A stretch of 64,000 bases of DNA from Bradyrhizobium nitroreducens (GTDB lineage Bacteria; Pseudomonadota; Alphaproteobacteria; Rhizobiales; Xanthobacteraceae), in NCBI RefSeq assembly GCF_002776695.1, contig NZ_LFJC01000003.1:5115525-5179524 (forward strand). Reading direction: 5' to 3'. Both the position numbers and the translations under genes were made by a program. Every line of letters starts with the position of its first letter. The first letter of the stretch is position 1. The notes below the pieces were generated by a model. That model saw only the letters and a program-made list of their open reading frames with translations. It did not search any database and was not told the origin of the DNA. Below are positions 43,300 through 51,770 of this stretch, one piece after another.

Positions 43300-44751
43300 T
43301 CATTGCTGCGGGCCTTGCTGCGGCACCGGCCTGCACACCGCGAAGAAGAATGCGACAAGAAGCACCGACGTGAACATCGTCGAGCGCAGGAACATCGTCT
43401 CTGTGAAATTCGATTGAAAGCTCAGGACCACAAATCCGATGATGAGGGCGCACTGGCGACGATCGATCGACCGGGTGGCGATCAAGTACAGGACCTTTTC
43501 CGAGAACAGATAGACGCTTGCGACGAACAGCACGTATCCCAGGAACCCGGTTTCAATCGCCACTGCGATGTAACCGCTATGGTAATTGTCGAGCACCCAA
43601 CCATGGTTCTGGTTGAAATAGTCGTAAATCGAAGGGCGCGTCCAGAATCCGTTGATGCCAAAGCCCAGCAGGGGCGCATCGTTGAAATGGCCGATGGCGT
43701 ACTGCCAAATGAAGGTCCGCTCCGTCAAATCGATGGTCGATTCACCGAGATGAATGGAATCGTAGCCCGTCACATAGAAGTACAGGAACAGCAGGGCGGC
43801 CAGGAGGCTCATGATGAATGGCAGCACCGCATAAGCTCTCATGCAGCGGATCGACCACATCGAAGTCACCAGCAACCCACACGCGGCAACGGCAACAGCG
43901 CCGGCACCACGCGATTCCGAGGCGACGACGCATGTCGACGCCAGGAGAAACGTCGTGAGGAATGCGATCCATCCCTGCCCCGCCATCTTCTGATAGCAGG
44001 CAAAGAACATCAGATATGCACTGATGAAGCCGAGCGTCTGCTTCGATTCGTAGATTCCCTGCCATTGGCCATTGTGCATCCAGCTCTGATCGACGCCGAT
44101 CTCAGGCACGAAGACCGCACAGAGGGTCGAGGCGGCGACCAGAATGAAGAACCCCAATGCCGTCGATCCGACGATCTCGTCGATGTCGACACGCGTGATG
44201 AGGCAGTACGCACCGAAGGTCGTCACCACGAGTGCCGCGCTTTTCATGATCGCCGCGGCGGCGAGGCCGGTCCACAGGACGGAAATGGCGGCGAGGGCAT
44301 AGAAGGCGACCAGCGCGATGAGATCGGGATTGGGCTGCACACGTATGCGTGGACGCACGAAAGCGCTGGCGTAGATCAGGACGAGCCACATCAGGAGCGC
44401 AACGGCCTGTTGCACATAGCTCCACTCTGCAGGAATCAGCGCGGGGTTGAGGACGCCCATCGACGCGACCACGTTGACGGTGATCGAGCTGCGGATCACC
44501 GTTCTGGCAAGCTTCTCCACGCCGGCGACTGGCGCTTTCCAGATCGCGCTTTCGTAGGCCTCGGAATCGTCGGCGGGGTGCAGGCCGGCCCTGAGCTGCC
44601 CTTCCCGGAGCACGGCCAATGTTTCCTTACCGCGCATCGCGGCCGCCTTCGCGCGGTCGACGCTCCCGGAACTTGCACCGCGAGCGGACCTCGGAGGTCG
44701 CTTCGGGCAAACGCGCGGTCCGGACCCAACGATATCGATGATTGGCCTCAC
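43300..44751 (-). CDS. O-antigen ligase/polymerase-like membrane protein (Wzy_C family)
   Basis: Up to 483 residues with about ten hydrophobic helices, e.g. AVALLMWLVLIYASAFV, LIALVAFYALAAISVLW and VAIETGFLGYVLFVASVYLF. The loop GFGINGFWTRP and later HSGYIAVAIETG, with FTETMFLRSTMF near the end, are typical of O-antigen ligase and exopolysaccharide polymerase families. The annotated GTG start at 44751 gives a long hydrophilic N-terminus; ATG 44637 (MRGKETLAV) is a plausible alternative of 445 residues. Together with the GH5 gene it suggests an envelope or exopolysaccharide locus, but no glycosyltransferase accompanies it here. Confidence 0.82.
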   Translation of the reverse strand: MRPIIDIVGSGPRVCPKRPPRSARGASSGSVDRAKAAAMRGKETLAVLREGQLRAGLHPADDSEAYESAIWKAPVAGVEKLARTVIRSSITVNVVASMGVLNPALIPAEWSYVQQAVALLMWLVLIYASAFVRPRIRVQPNPDLIALVAFYALAAISVLWTGLAAAAIMKSAALVVTTFGAYCLITRVDIDEIVGSTALGFFILVAASTLCAVFVPEIGVDQSWMHNGQWQGIYESKQTLGFISAYLMFFACYQKMAGQGWIAFLTTFLLASTCVVASESRGAGAVAVAACGLLVTSMWSIRCMRAYAVLPFIMSLLAALLFLYFYVTGYDSIHLGESTIDLTERTFIWQYAIGHFNDAPLLGFGINGFWTRPSIYDYFNQNHGWVLDNYHSGYIAVAIETGFLGYVLFVASVYLFSEKVLYLIATRSIDRRQCALIIGFVVLSFQSNFTETMFLRSTMFTSVLLVAFFFAVCRPVPQQGPQQ

Positions 44752-45002
44752 GCCCCCGTCGCCGGCGGCAGCACCGAACGGATCGCCTGGGCGTCGCGCG
44801 AGGCACGGAGCTTCTGGACGATCCCCGGCTGCCGAGCATCCGCCGGCCGATGCCCGGCTCCCCGGGCCACTGTCCCGCCGCCGCGCCGATGCGCAACGGC
44901 GCCATTCCGATCCGCATCACGTCCGCTCAGTCCAAGGACCTCAAGCGATTCTTAGCGGACCTTGACGACACCCAATGTGCCGTACGTCTCAAGCGGGAGG
45001 AA
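44752..45002. other. Gap upstream of the O-antigen-ligase gene with a doubtful small ORF
   Basis: No firm gene. A 49-codon ORF (ATG 44889 to TGA 45036-45038, starting MRNGAIPIRITSAQSKDLK) has balanced composition, but its last codons lie in the dispersed repeat that starts near 45003 and it has no recognisable SD. It may be a small gene or a remnant. The promoter for the minus-strand pair should lie in this interval. Confidence 0.3.
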
Positions 45003-45120
45003 TTTCGGAGCGTCTGGAGCCTTTTCGGTTCTGATTGAATCAGAACCGAAGCTCTAGATTCTTGTTTTGACGCGTTTTCTTCACGCGAACCGGTGTCCAC
45101 TTCGCTCGAAAACGCTCTAG
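45003..45120. repeat. Dispersed intergenic repeat (TTCGGTTCTGATT...AACGCTCTAG type)
   Basis: TTCGGTTCTGATT (45024-45036) and AATCAGAACCGAA (45038-45050) form a 13-bp perfect stem; the following CTCTAGATTCTTGTTTTGACGC up to AACGCTCTAG (45120) is a unit I recognise from many Bradyrhizobium intergenic regions. The stop codon of the next gene lies inside the end of it. Confidence 0.65.
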
Positions 45121-45677
45121 TCCGGCACCGGCACGTCGAACGTGTTGAGCGTGACCGAGACCATGCAGTAGACGCCGACGAGATAGGACAGCTCGGCGGC
45201 GCCATGCTCGCCGAACTCCTTCACCGCGGCGCGCCAGGTCAATTCCGGCAGCACGCCGCCGCCGACCAGCGCGGAGGCGACGTCGTAGGCGACGGCCTCC
45301 TGCCTGGTGAGGTCGACCGGCCGCTGTCCGGCGACGATGGTCGCGAGCTTCTCGTCGGAGAGGCCGCGCTGCTCGGCAACCAGCACATGGGCATAGAGCT
45401 CGTAGCCGGAGCGGAAATGCGAGCCGGTGACGAGGATGGCGACCTCGCGCACCGGCGCCGGCAGCAGCGGGTTCGACGCGATCGCCTTGACCAGCTCCCA
45501 CACCGGCTTGCCGAAGCGCGGCTCGCGGACCCAGGGATTCCAGGGTCCGAGCAACGCGCCGTCCTCGCGCATGTTCACGAAGCCCTTGAAATGGTCCTTG
45601 ATGCCGGCCCGCATGTCGTCATAGAGCGGCTTTTGTTCGGCGGTCAGATCCTTGGGATCGAGAATGGGAAGGCGCAC
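45117..45677 (-). CDS. Carboxymuconolactone decarboxylase (AhpD-fold) family protein
   Basis: 186 residues of the CMD/AhpD-like helical fold: PVREVAILVTGSHFRSGYELYAHVLVAEQRGLSDEKL is the core helix-turn pair (Glu and His visible). The AhpD CxxC redox pair is absent, so peroxidase-type disulfide chemistry is unlikely; a decarboxylase or other role is open. GTG 45677 (MRLPILDPKDL) has GGAGA upstream and is preferred to an upstream start at 45926. Stand-alone gene on the minus strand, about 130 bp downstream of the cysteine-synthase-like gene. Confidence 0.8.
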   Translation of the reverse strand: MRLPILDPKDLTAEQKPLYDDMRAGIKDHFKGFVNMREDGALLGPWNPWVREPRFGKPVWELVKAIASNPLLPAPVREVAILVTGSHFRSGYELYAHVLVAEQRGLSDEKLATIVAGQRPVDLTRQEAVAYDVASALVGGGVLPELTWRAAVKEFGEHGAAELSYLVGVYCMVSVTLNTFDVPVPD

Positions 45678-45805
45678 GGCGGAGATCTCCTCGTTGAGAG
45701 GGCGCGAGGCTCGCCTGCGCACCCGCACAAGGCAAGTGAAGTTGCCGTGACGGCCGTGCAATTTTGCAAATGGCGTGGAGACACGGATTGGAGCCCGTCG
45801 AGGCT

Positions 45806-46951
45806 TCACGCGTTCTGCGGATTGACCACGTCGTCGACGTCCAGCGCCAATGGCGCACCTGTCTCGAGGAACGACGACAGCGCCGCCTCGAACGGCGCCG
45901 GATCGAGGCCGCGCGCCTTCAGCCATGCCGGCTCATAATAGGTCTGCCGGTAGCGCTCGCCGGAATCGCAGATCAGCGTCACCAGAGATCCCGTCACATT
46001 CGCCTTGCGCATCTCCGCGGCGAGCCGACAGAGCGCCAAGAAATTGGTGCCGGTCGAACCGCCGACCACGCGGCGCAGCCGCCGCGACAGCACGTTCATC
46101 GCTGCGATCGTCGCCGCGTCCGGAATCTTCATCATGCGGTCGACCACGCCCGGCACGAAGGACGGTTCGCAGCGCGGCCGTCCGACGCCCTCGATCAGCG
46201 ACGGTCGGTCGCAAACACGGGAGCGGTCCTGCGAGCGGAAGCAGTCGAAGAAAGCGGAGTGCTCGACATCGGCGACGCACAGACGCGTCGGATACTGGCG
46301 ATAACGCAAATAGCGGCCGATGGTGGCCGACGTGCCGCCGGTCCCCGCGCCCATCACGACCCAATCCGGCAGCGGACGCGGCTCGCCCTGCAATTGGCTG
46401 AAGATCGATTCGGCGATGTTGTTGTTGCCGCGCCAGTCCGTGGCGCGCTCGGCGAAGGTGAACTGGTCCATGTAATGGCCGTTCAGCCGGGCGGCGAGCG
46501 CGGCCGCTTCAGCATACAGCGCACGGCCGTCGTCGATCAGGTGGCAATTGCCGCCATAATGCTCGATCGCGGCGATCTTCTCCGCCGAGGTCGTGCGCGG
46601 CATCACGGCGTAGAAGGGCACGCCGATCATCTGCGCAAAATAGGCTTCCGACACCGCGGTCGATCCCGACGATGCCTCGACGACAGGCGTGCCTTCGCGG
46701 ATGTGGCCGTTGCAGAGCGCGTAAAGGAACAGCGAACGCGCCAGGCGATGCTTCAGGCTGCCGGTCGGATGTGTCGACTCGTCCTTCAGATAGATGTCGA
46801 TGCCCGATAGCGCCGGCACGATCAGGCGGATCAGATGCGTGTCGGCGGTACGGCACTGGTCGGCCTCGATCGCGGCGACCGCCTCGTCAATCCAGCCGCG
46901 CCGGTAAGCCGGCCCGGCCGGATTGAGGTGGCGAAAGGGGAATGTCTGCAT
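45806..46951 (-). CDS. PLP-dependent cysteine synthase-like enzyme (Cds1-type L-cysteine desulfhydrase)
   Basis: 381 residues, fold-type II PLP enzyme. The PLP lysine is Lys67 in HPTGSLKHRLARSL, the Asn/Ser substrate loop VEASSGSTAVSEAY, and the phosphate-binding glycines VVMGAGTGGTSATIGRY. The pattern resembles the mycobacterial L-cysteine desulfhydrase Cds1 more than CysK/CysM, so it may liberate sulfide, pyruvate and ammonia from cysteine; the reaction is inferred. ATG 46951. It starts 41 bp after the acdR stop on the same strand and is probably co-transcribed with it. Confidence 0.82.
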   Translation of the reverse strand: MQTFPFRHLNPAGPAYRRGWIDEAVAAIEADQCRTADTHLIRLIVPALSGIDIYLKDESTHPTGSLKHRLARSLFLYALCNGHIREGTPVVEASSGSTAVSEAYFAQMIGVPFYAVMPRTTSAEKIAAIEHYGGNCHLIDDGRALYAEAAALAARLNGHYMDQFTFAERATDWRGNNNIAESIFSQLQGEPRPLPDWVVMGAGTGGTSATIGRYLRYRQYPTRLCVADVEHSAFFDCFRSQDRSRVCDRPSLIEGVGRPRCEPSFVPGVVDRMMKIPDAATIAAMNVLSRRLRRVVGGSTGTNFLALCRLAAEMRKANVTGSLVTLICDSGERYRQTYYEPAWLKARGLDPAPFEAALSSFLETGAPLALDVDDVVNPQNA

Positions 46952-46992
46952 CGCGCGAACCTCTCATGATGCGGATCGCGCATCAAGTGCGC

Positions 46993-47472
46993 TCAAAACT
47001 CCAGCGGCGCGTTGTCGACGACTTCCTTCATCACGAAGAAGGTGCGGGTCTGACGCACGCCCGGCAGCGCGATGAGCTGCTCGCCATGGATGCGGTTGAA
47101 ATCCTCCATGTCTCCGACCCGGATCTTGAGGAAATAGTCGAAGTCGCCGGCGACCAGGTGGCAGTCGAGCACGAATTTCAGTTTTGCGACCGCCTGCTCG
47201 AAGATCGCGAAGCTCTCCGGCGTCGAGCGGTCGAGCACGACGCCGACCATCACCAGCGTGCCCTTGGCCACCTTCTTGGGGGCGATCATGGCGCGGACGG
47301 CAGCGATGAACCCGTCCTCGAACAGGCGCTGGGTGCGGCGGTGGCAGGTGGCGGGGCTGATCGCGACCGTTTCGGCCAGCTCGGCATTGCTCAGCCGGCC
47401 GTTATTCTGCAGCAATCTCAGGATCTTAAGGTCGGTGCGGTCGAGCCGGGCGGCCATGAAAGAAGCTTTCAT
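46993..47472 (-). CDS. acdR: Lrp/AsnC-family regulator AcdR
   Basis: About 159 residues: helix-turn-helix (LDRTDLKILRLLQNNGRLSNAELAETVAISPATCHRRTQRL in outline) plus an RAM ligand-binding domain (LVMVGVVLDRS, LDCHLVAGDFDYFLKIRVGD). It is divergent from acdS, the arrangement of the Lrp-like activator of ACC deaminase in rhizobia and Pseudomonas. ATG 47472 is chosen (MKASFMAARLDR); ATG 47457 is equally possible and neither has a clear SD. Known AcdR proteins respond to ACC or leucine; that is not shown here. Confidence 0.88.
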   Translation of the reverse strand: MKASFMAARLDRTDLKILRLLQNNGRLSNAELAETVAISPATCHRRTQRLFEDGFIAAVRAMIAPKKVAKGTLVMVGVVLDRSTPESFAIFEQAVAKLKFVLDCHLVAGDFDYFLKIRVGDMEDFNRIHGEQLIALPGVRQTRTFFVMKEVVDNAPLEF

Positions 47473-47515
47473 ATATTGGCTATATCTCGGAAGAATTATT
47501 AGCAATAGTCGCATA

Positions 47516-47551
47516 ATGCGCAAGAAGATGCGCAATATGGGCGCAATATTC
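47516..47551. promoter_or_regulatory. Three tandem 12-bp repeats between acdR and acdS
   Basis: ATGCGCAAGAAG (47516-47527), ATGCGCAATATG (47528-47539) and GGCGCAATATTC (47540-47551) share a GCGCAA core at 12-bp intervals, near one helical turn. They occupy the middle of the 143-bp divergent promoter region, a natural place for AcdR to bind. Lrp family proteins often bind several phased sites. Confidence 0.5.
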
Positions 47552-47615
47552 GAGAGCACATTTTTCCGGGGCGATGCTAGGCAGCAGCCAGCACCAACGC
47601 CAATCGGGATGACCC

Positions 47616-48632
47616 ATGAAGCTCGACAAATTTCCGCGCTATCCGCTGACCTTCGGCCCGACGCCCATCGAGAAGCTGGAACGGCTGTCAAAGCATCTCG
47701 GCGGCAATGTCGAGGTCTATGCCAAGCGCGAGGATTGCAATTCCGGCCTCGCCTATGGCGGCAACAAGCTGCGCAAGCTCGAATACATCATCCCCGATGC
47801 GATCGCCTCCAATGCCGACACGCTGGTCTCGATCGGCGGCGTGCAGTCCAACCACACCCGCATGATCGCGGCGGTCGCGGCCAAGATCGGCATGAAGTGC
47901 CGCCTGGTGCAGGAAGCCTGGGTGCCGCACGAGGATGCGGTCTATGACCGTGTCGGCAACATCATGCTCTCGCGCATCATGGGCGCCGACGTGCGCCTGG
48001 TCGACGACGGCTTCGACATCGGCATCCGCAAGAGCTGGGAGCAGGCGATCGAGGAAGTGAAGGCGGCGGGCGGCAAGCCCTACGCGATCCCTGCCGGTGC
48101 CTCCGTGCACAAATTCGGCGGCCTCGGTTATGTCGGCTTCGCCGAGGAAGTGCGCAAGCAGGAAGCCGAGCTCGGCTTCAAGTTCGACTACATCGTGGTC
48201 TGCACCGTCACCGGTTCGACCCATGCCGGCATGCTGGTCGGCTTCGCCGCCGATGGCCGTGCGCGAAAAGTGATCGGCATCGATGCTTCTTTCACGCCTG
48301 ACCAGACCAAGGCGCAGGTGCTCGAGATCGCGAAGAACACCGCTGAGCTCGTCGAGCTCGGCAAGGACCTCGTCTCCGATGACGTCGTGCTGATCGAGGA
48401 CTACGCCTATCCCGCCTATGGCGTGCCGTCGGAAGAGACCAAGGAGGCGATCCGCCTCACCGCGCGCCTCGAGGGCATGATCACCGACCCCGTCTATGAG
48501 GGCAAGTCGATGCAGGGCCTGATCGACCTCACGAAGAAAGGCTATTTCGAGAAGGGTGCGAAGATCCTCTACGCCCATCTCGGCGGCGCGCCGGCCCTGA
48601 ACGGATATGCGTATGCGTTCCGGAACGGGTGA
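47616..48632 (+). CDS. acdS: 1-Aminocyclopropane-1-carboxylate (ACC) deaminase
   Basis: PLP enzyme converting ACC, the plant ethylene precursor, to 2-oxobutyrate and ammonia; in bradyrhizobia it promotes nodulation by lowering ethylene. The PLP lysine is Lys51 (YGGNKLRKLEY), with Ser78 in GGVQSNHT. The two residues that separate true ACC deaminases from D-cysteine desulfhydrases are correct: Glu295 (DPVYEGKSM) and Leu322 (YAHLGGAPALNG). The 338 residues are the normal length. Divergent from acdR. Confidence 0.96.
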   Translation: MKLDKFPRYPLTFGPTPIEKLERLSKHLGGNVEVYAKREDCNSGLAYGGNKLRKLEYIIPDAIASNADTLVSIGGVQSNHTRMIAAVAAKIGMKCRLVQEAWVPHEDAVYDRVGNIMLSRIMGADVRLVDDGFDIGIRKSWEQAIEEVKAAGGKPYAIPAGASVHKFGGLGYVGFAEEVRKQEAELGFKFDYIVVCTVTGSTHAGMLVGFAADGRARKVIGIDASFTPDQTKAQVLEIAKNTAELVELGKDLVSDDVVLIEDYAYPAYGVPSEETKEAIRLTARLEGMITDPVYEGKSMQGLIDLTKKGYFEKGAKILYAHLGGAPALNGYAYAFRNG

Positions 48633-48834
48633 AATAGCGTAGCTCTCGCCTCGTACACCACTGTCGTCCCGGGCAAGCGTAAGCGCAGACCCGGGACCTA
48701 TAACCACGGGAAGTGGTTTGGCGAAGAACGTCGTCGCGCCTGCCTCAACATAGATCACGCGGTATGGATCCCGGATCTGCGCGCGCTTTGGGCGCGCTTG
48801 TCCGGGATGACGACGTGGAGAGATCAGGGCGCGC
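48633..48834. repeat. Intergenic repeats between acdS and recQ
   Basis: GTCCCGGG (48666-48673) and CCCGGGAC (48690-48697) form a hairpin, and GCGCGCTTTGGGCGCGCTTGTCCGGG (about 48781-48806, given in two parts here: GCGCGCTTTGGGCGCG, then CTTGTCCGGG) resembles the unit at 63624-63678 read on the other strand. No gene seen. Confidence 0.6.
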
Positions 48835-50700
48835 CTACCGCGTCCTGACGATCTGCAGCAGCTCGTCGCCGTAATGCTCGAGCTTCTTGTCGCCGATGCC
48901 GGGGACGTTGCGGAGCTCATCCAGCGTGGTCGGCCAGGCCCGGACGATGCCGTCGATGGTGGCATCGTGCAGCACGACATAGGCCGGCACGCCACGCTCG
49001 CGTGCGATGTCTGACCGCCATGACCGCAGCCGCGCGCGCAATTCGGGGTCGACATCGCCCGGGGGCGTGCCTGCCGCGGGCGCCAGATCGCCGCGCCGTG
49101 ACTTGGCACGGCTGGCGCGAACGCGGGCCTGCGGCGCCTCCTCGCGCAGCCAGACCTCGGTCTCACCGCGCAGCACGCCGCGCGCGCTTTCAGTCAGCTT
49201 CAGCGCGCCATAGGCCTCGCTGTCGCTCTGCAAATGGCCCATCGCCACCAGTTGCCGCAACACGGTGCGCCACTGCTTCTCGTTGAGCTCGCGTCCGATG
49301 CCGAACACGGACAATTTGTCGTGGCCGAACTGCGTCACCTTCTCGGTCAGGCGCCCGATCAGCACGTCGATCAGATGCATCGCGCCGAAACGTTGCCCGG
49401 TGCGATAGGCGCAGGAGAGCAGCTTCTGCGCCAGCACCTTGCCGTCGCGCATCTTCGGCGGCGTCAGGCAATTGTCGCAATTGCCGCAATTCTCCGCGGT
49501 CACCGCCTCGCCGAAATAGGCGAGCAGCCGCCGGCGCCGACACTGCGCGGTCTCGGCCAGGCCGACCAGCGCATCGAGCTTGCCGATCGAGACCCTCTTG
49601 AAGTCGTCGGAGGCGCTGGACTCGTCGATCATGCGACGCTGCTGCACGATGTCGGAGAGCCCATAGGCCATCCAGGCTGCCGACGGCTTGCCGTCGCGGC
49701 CGGCGCGCCCCGTCTCCTGGTAATAGGCCTCGATGCTCTTGGGCAGGTCGAGATGGGCGACGAAGCGCACGTCGGGCTTGTCGATGCCCATGCCGAATGC
49801 GATGGTCGCGACGATGACGATGCCGTCCTCGTTGAGGAAGCGGTCCTGGTTGCGCGAGCGCACGCCGCTGTCGAGCCCGGCATGATAGGGCAGCGCCGCA
49901 ATGCCGGCGTCATCAAGCGCGGCAGCGACCTCCTCGACGCGGTTGCGCGACAGGCAATAGACCACGCCGGCATCGCCCATATGACGTTCGCGGATGAACT
50001 CCTTCAGCTGCGACACGGCGTTGCGCTTGTCGACGATCTCGTAGCGGATGTTGGGCCGGTCGAAGCTGGAGACGAATTGCGGCGCGCCGGTCAGTTGAAG
50101 CCGCTCGACGATCTCCTTGCGCGTCAGCTCGTCGGCGGTCGCGGTCAGCGCGATGCGCGGCACGTCGGGAAAGCGCTCGGCAATGATGGAGAGGCCGACA
50201 TATTCGGGCCGGAAATCATGCCCCCATTGCGAGACGCAATGCGCCTCGTCGATCGCGAACAGCGCCACCTTCGCCTGCGCCAGCAGCGACAGGCAGCGCG
50301 GCGTCACCAGCCGTTCCGGCGCGACATAGAGCAGATCGAGATCGCCTGCGAGCAGGCGCCGCTCGATGTCGGAGGCCTCCTGGAAGCTGAGCGACGAGTT
50401 CAGCGCGGCGGCATTGACGCCGGCCTCAAGCAGGCCCGCGACCTGGTCGCGCATCAAGGCAATCAGCGGTGACACCACGATGCCGCAGCCTTCGCGCAGC
50501 AGCGAGGGAAGCTGGTAGCACAGCGACTTGCCGCCGCCGGTCGGCATCAGGACCAGGCAATTGCCGCCATCCGTGACGTGCCTGACGATCTCACCCTGCG
50601 CGCCGCGGAAACCCGGCAGGCCGAACACCGAATGCAGCACCGACAGCGCGTCGCGGCCGTTGGCCGGCGCAGGAAGCGGAGCGGTGGAGGGAGCGGACAT
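48835..50700 (-). CDS. recQ: ATP-dependent DNA helicase RecQ
   Basis: 3'-5' helicase for RecF-pathway recombination and fork repair. Walker A MPTGGGKSLCYQLPSLL, DEAH box FAIDEAHCVSQWGHDF, motif IV-VI regions IATIAFGMGIDKPDV and QETGRAGRDG, and the RQC zinc cysteines in ENCGNCDNCL are intact. The C-terminal HRDC domain is complete (VPAYVVLHDATIDGIV to LEHYGDELL). The 621 residues fit a full-length RecQ. Apparently monocistronic. Confidence 0.96.
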   Translation of the reverse strand: MSAPSTAPLPAPANGRDALSVLHSVFGLPGFRGAQGEIVRHVTDGGNCLVLMPTGGGKSLCYQLPSLLREGCGIVVSPLIALMRDQVAGLLEAGVNAAALNSSLSFQEASDIERRLLAGDLDLLYVAPERLVTPRCLSLLAQAKVALFAIDEAHCVSQWGHDFRPEYVGLSIIAERFPDVPRIALTATADELTRKEIVERLQLTGAPQFVSSFDRPNIRYEIVDKRNAVSQLKEFIRERHMGDAGVVYCLSRNRVEEVAAALDDAGIAALPYHAGLDSGVRSRNQDRFLNEDGIVIVATIAFGMGIDKPDVRFVAHLDLPKSIEAYYQETGRAGRDGKPSAAWMAYGLSDIVQQRRMIDESSASDDFKRVSIGKLDALVGLAETAQCRRRRLLAYFGEAVTAENCGNCDNCLTPPKMRDGKVLAQKLLSCAYRTGQRFGAMHLIDVLIGRLTEKVTQFGHDKLSVFGIGRELNEKQWRTVLRQLVAMGHLQSDSEAYGALKLTESARGVLRGETEVWLREEAPQARVRASRAKSRRGDLAPAAGTPPGDVDPELRARLRSWRSDIARERGVPAYVVLHDATIDGIVRAWPTTLDELRNVPGIGDKKLEHYGDELLQIVRTR

Positions 50701-50964
50701 GCTTGGCTGGAACCAGGGCCGTGAGATTCGTCACAAGGCCAGTCGCATGGCCGCGTCGGCGTGGCAAGAGTGTTTGCTGCGCAGAGCGTTACCTCCCCCT
50801 CTCCCCTTGTGGGCCCCTTGTGGGAGAGGGTGGCTCGCCGCGGAGCGGCGAGACGGGTGAGGGGTCTGTCACCGCGAATTCGATAGGGATTGCTTTGCGG
50901 ACTTAACCCCTCATCCGGCGCTTCGCGCCACCTTCTCCCGCAAGGGGAGAAGGAAAGAAAAAAA
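50701..50964. repeat. Intergenic repeats between the deacetylase and recQ
   Basis: 264 bp with no gene. It carries CCCTCTCCCC...GGGAGAGGGTGGCTCGCCG and CTTCTCCCGCAAGGGGAGAAGG, dispersed CT-rich/GA-rich hairpins of the same class as at 35013 and near 54500. The recQ promoter should lie close to 50701-50760 on the minus strand reading. Confidence 0.55.
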
Positions 50965-51708
50965 CTACGCCCCGATCCTGCGCAGCGCCTCTGCGACCGT
51001 CACGATCGGCATGTTGCGCCGTCCGGCGGCTTCCAGCGCGTGGCGCATCAGGTCCGGGGTACAGCCATAGGGGCTCGGCGTGTCCGCAACGTCATGGCCG
51101 TAGAAGATGAGCCATCCACCGCTCGCGACGGCCTCGTCGAAATAGCGATCGACGCCCGCCTTGTCGATCTCGCGATCGACCAGGGGCGAAGCGCGCAGGA
51201 ACTGGAGATCGATGACGTCGCTGTTGACGCCGGGGAGAATGCCGCGCGCCGAACGGAACGCCTTGGCGAGCTGCGGCTTGCGCCAGACCGAGGCGATCCC
51301 ATAGGGATAGGCGAAGTTCTCCAGATTGATCGAGGAATCGATCGCACGGAAATAGGAGCGGTTCTGATCGATCTCGCGCGCCATCGCCGCCTCGTCGAGA
51401 TTGGCCGAGCTCTGATGCGAGAAGGTGTGGCAGGCAATCTCGTGACCTGAGCGGTGAAGCCGGACGATCGCGTCGTCCGACAAGCCGTGCCAATGGTCCG
51501 ACGGCTGACCGATCAGGCTACCGGCGAGATAGAACGTGCCCCGGCCGCCATGCCTTTCCAGAAGCTCGGCGCCCTCGCCTGCGGCACTGTCGGGGGCATC
51601 GTCGAAGGTGAAGCTCACGATCGGCGCATGCGCGAGGAGCCGGTGCGGCGCGGCGCGGAAATGCCGGGCCAGCCGATTGCTCACGCGTCCCTGGAGTGCC
51701 GACCACAC
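50965..51708 (-). CDS. Polysaccharide deacetylase (NodB-homology domain)
   Basis: About 247 residues. Carbohydrate esterase 4 motifs are visible: SFTFDDAPDSA (TFDD, metal/catalytic Asp) and HEIACHTFSHQS (HTxxH). The rest follows the NodB-like barrel (GVNSDVIDLQFLRASPLVD, IFYGHDVADTPSPYG). It could deacetylate chitin oligomers, GlcNAc-containing polysaccharide or peptidoglycan; it is not nodB of a nod cluster, as none is present. Start uncertain: GTG 51708 chosen, GTG 51684 has a better SD (CCAGGGA). Confidence 0.82.
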   Translation of the reverse strand: MWSALQGRVSNRLARHFRAAPHRLLAHAPIVSFTFDDAPDSAAGEGAELLERHGGRGTFYLAGSLIGQPSDHWHGLSDDAIVRLHRSGHEIACHTFSHQSSANLDEAAMAREIDQNRSYFRAIDSSINLENFAYPYGIASVWRKPQLAKAFRSARGILPGVNSDVIDLQFLRASPLVDREIDKAGVDRYFDEAVASGGWLIFYGHDVADTPSPYGCTPDLMRHALEAAGRRNMPIVTVAEALRRIGA

Positions 51709-51770
51709 GATGGCGTTCCCGTGATTACATATTTCCGTACTGAAACATTCGCGTGCCGGTCGAGGCAAGC

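Noticed and set aside
44889..45038. 49-codon ORF as a real small gene
   Set aside because: No SD, no known family, and its end lies inside a dispersed repeat; noted only in the intergenic entry.
47616..48632. D-cysteine desulfhydrase instead of ACC deaminase
   Set aside because: Glu295 and Leu322, the residues that mark true ACC deaminases, are both present and acdR is adjacent.
50965..51708. Nodulation gene nodB
   Set aside because: The deacetylase has the NodB fold, but no other nod genes or nod box are present, and many non-nodulation enzymes share the fold.
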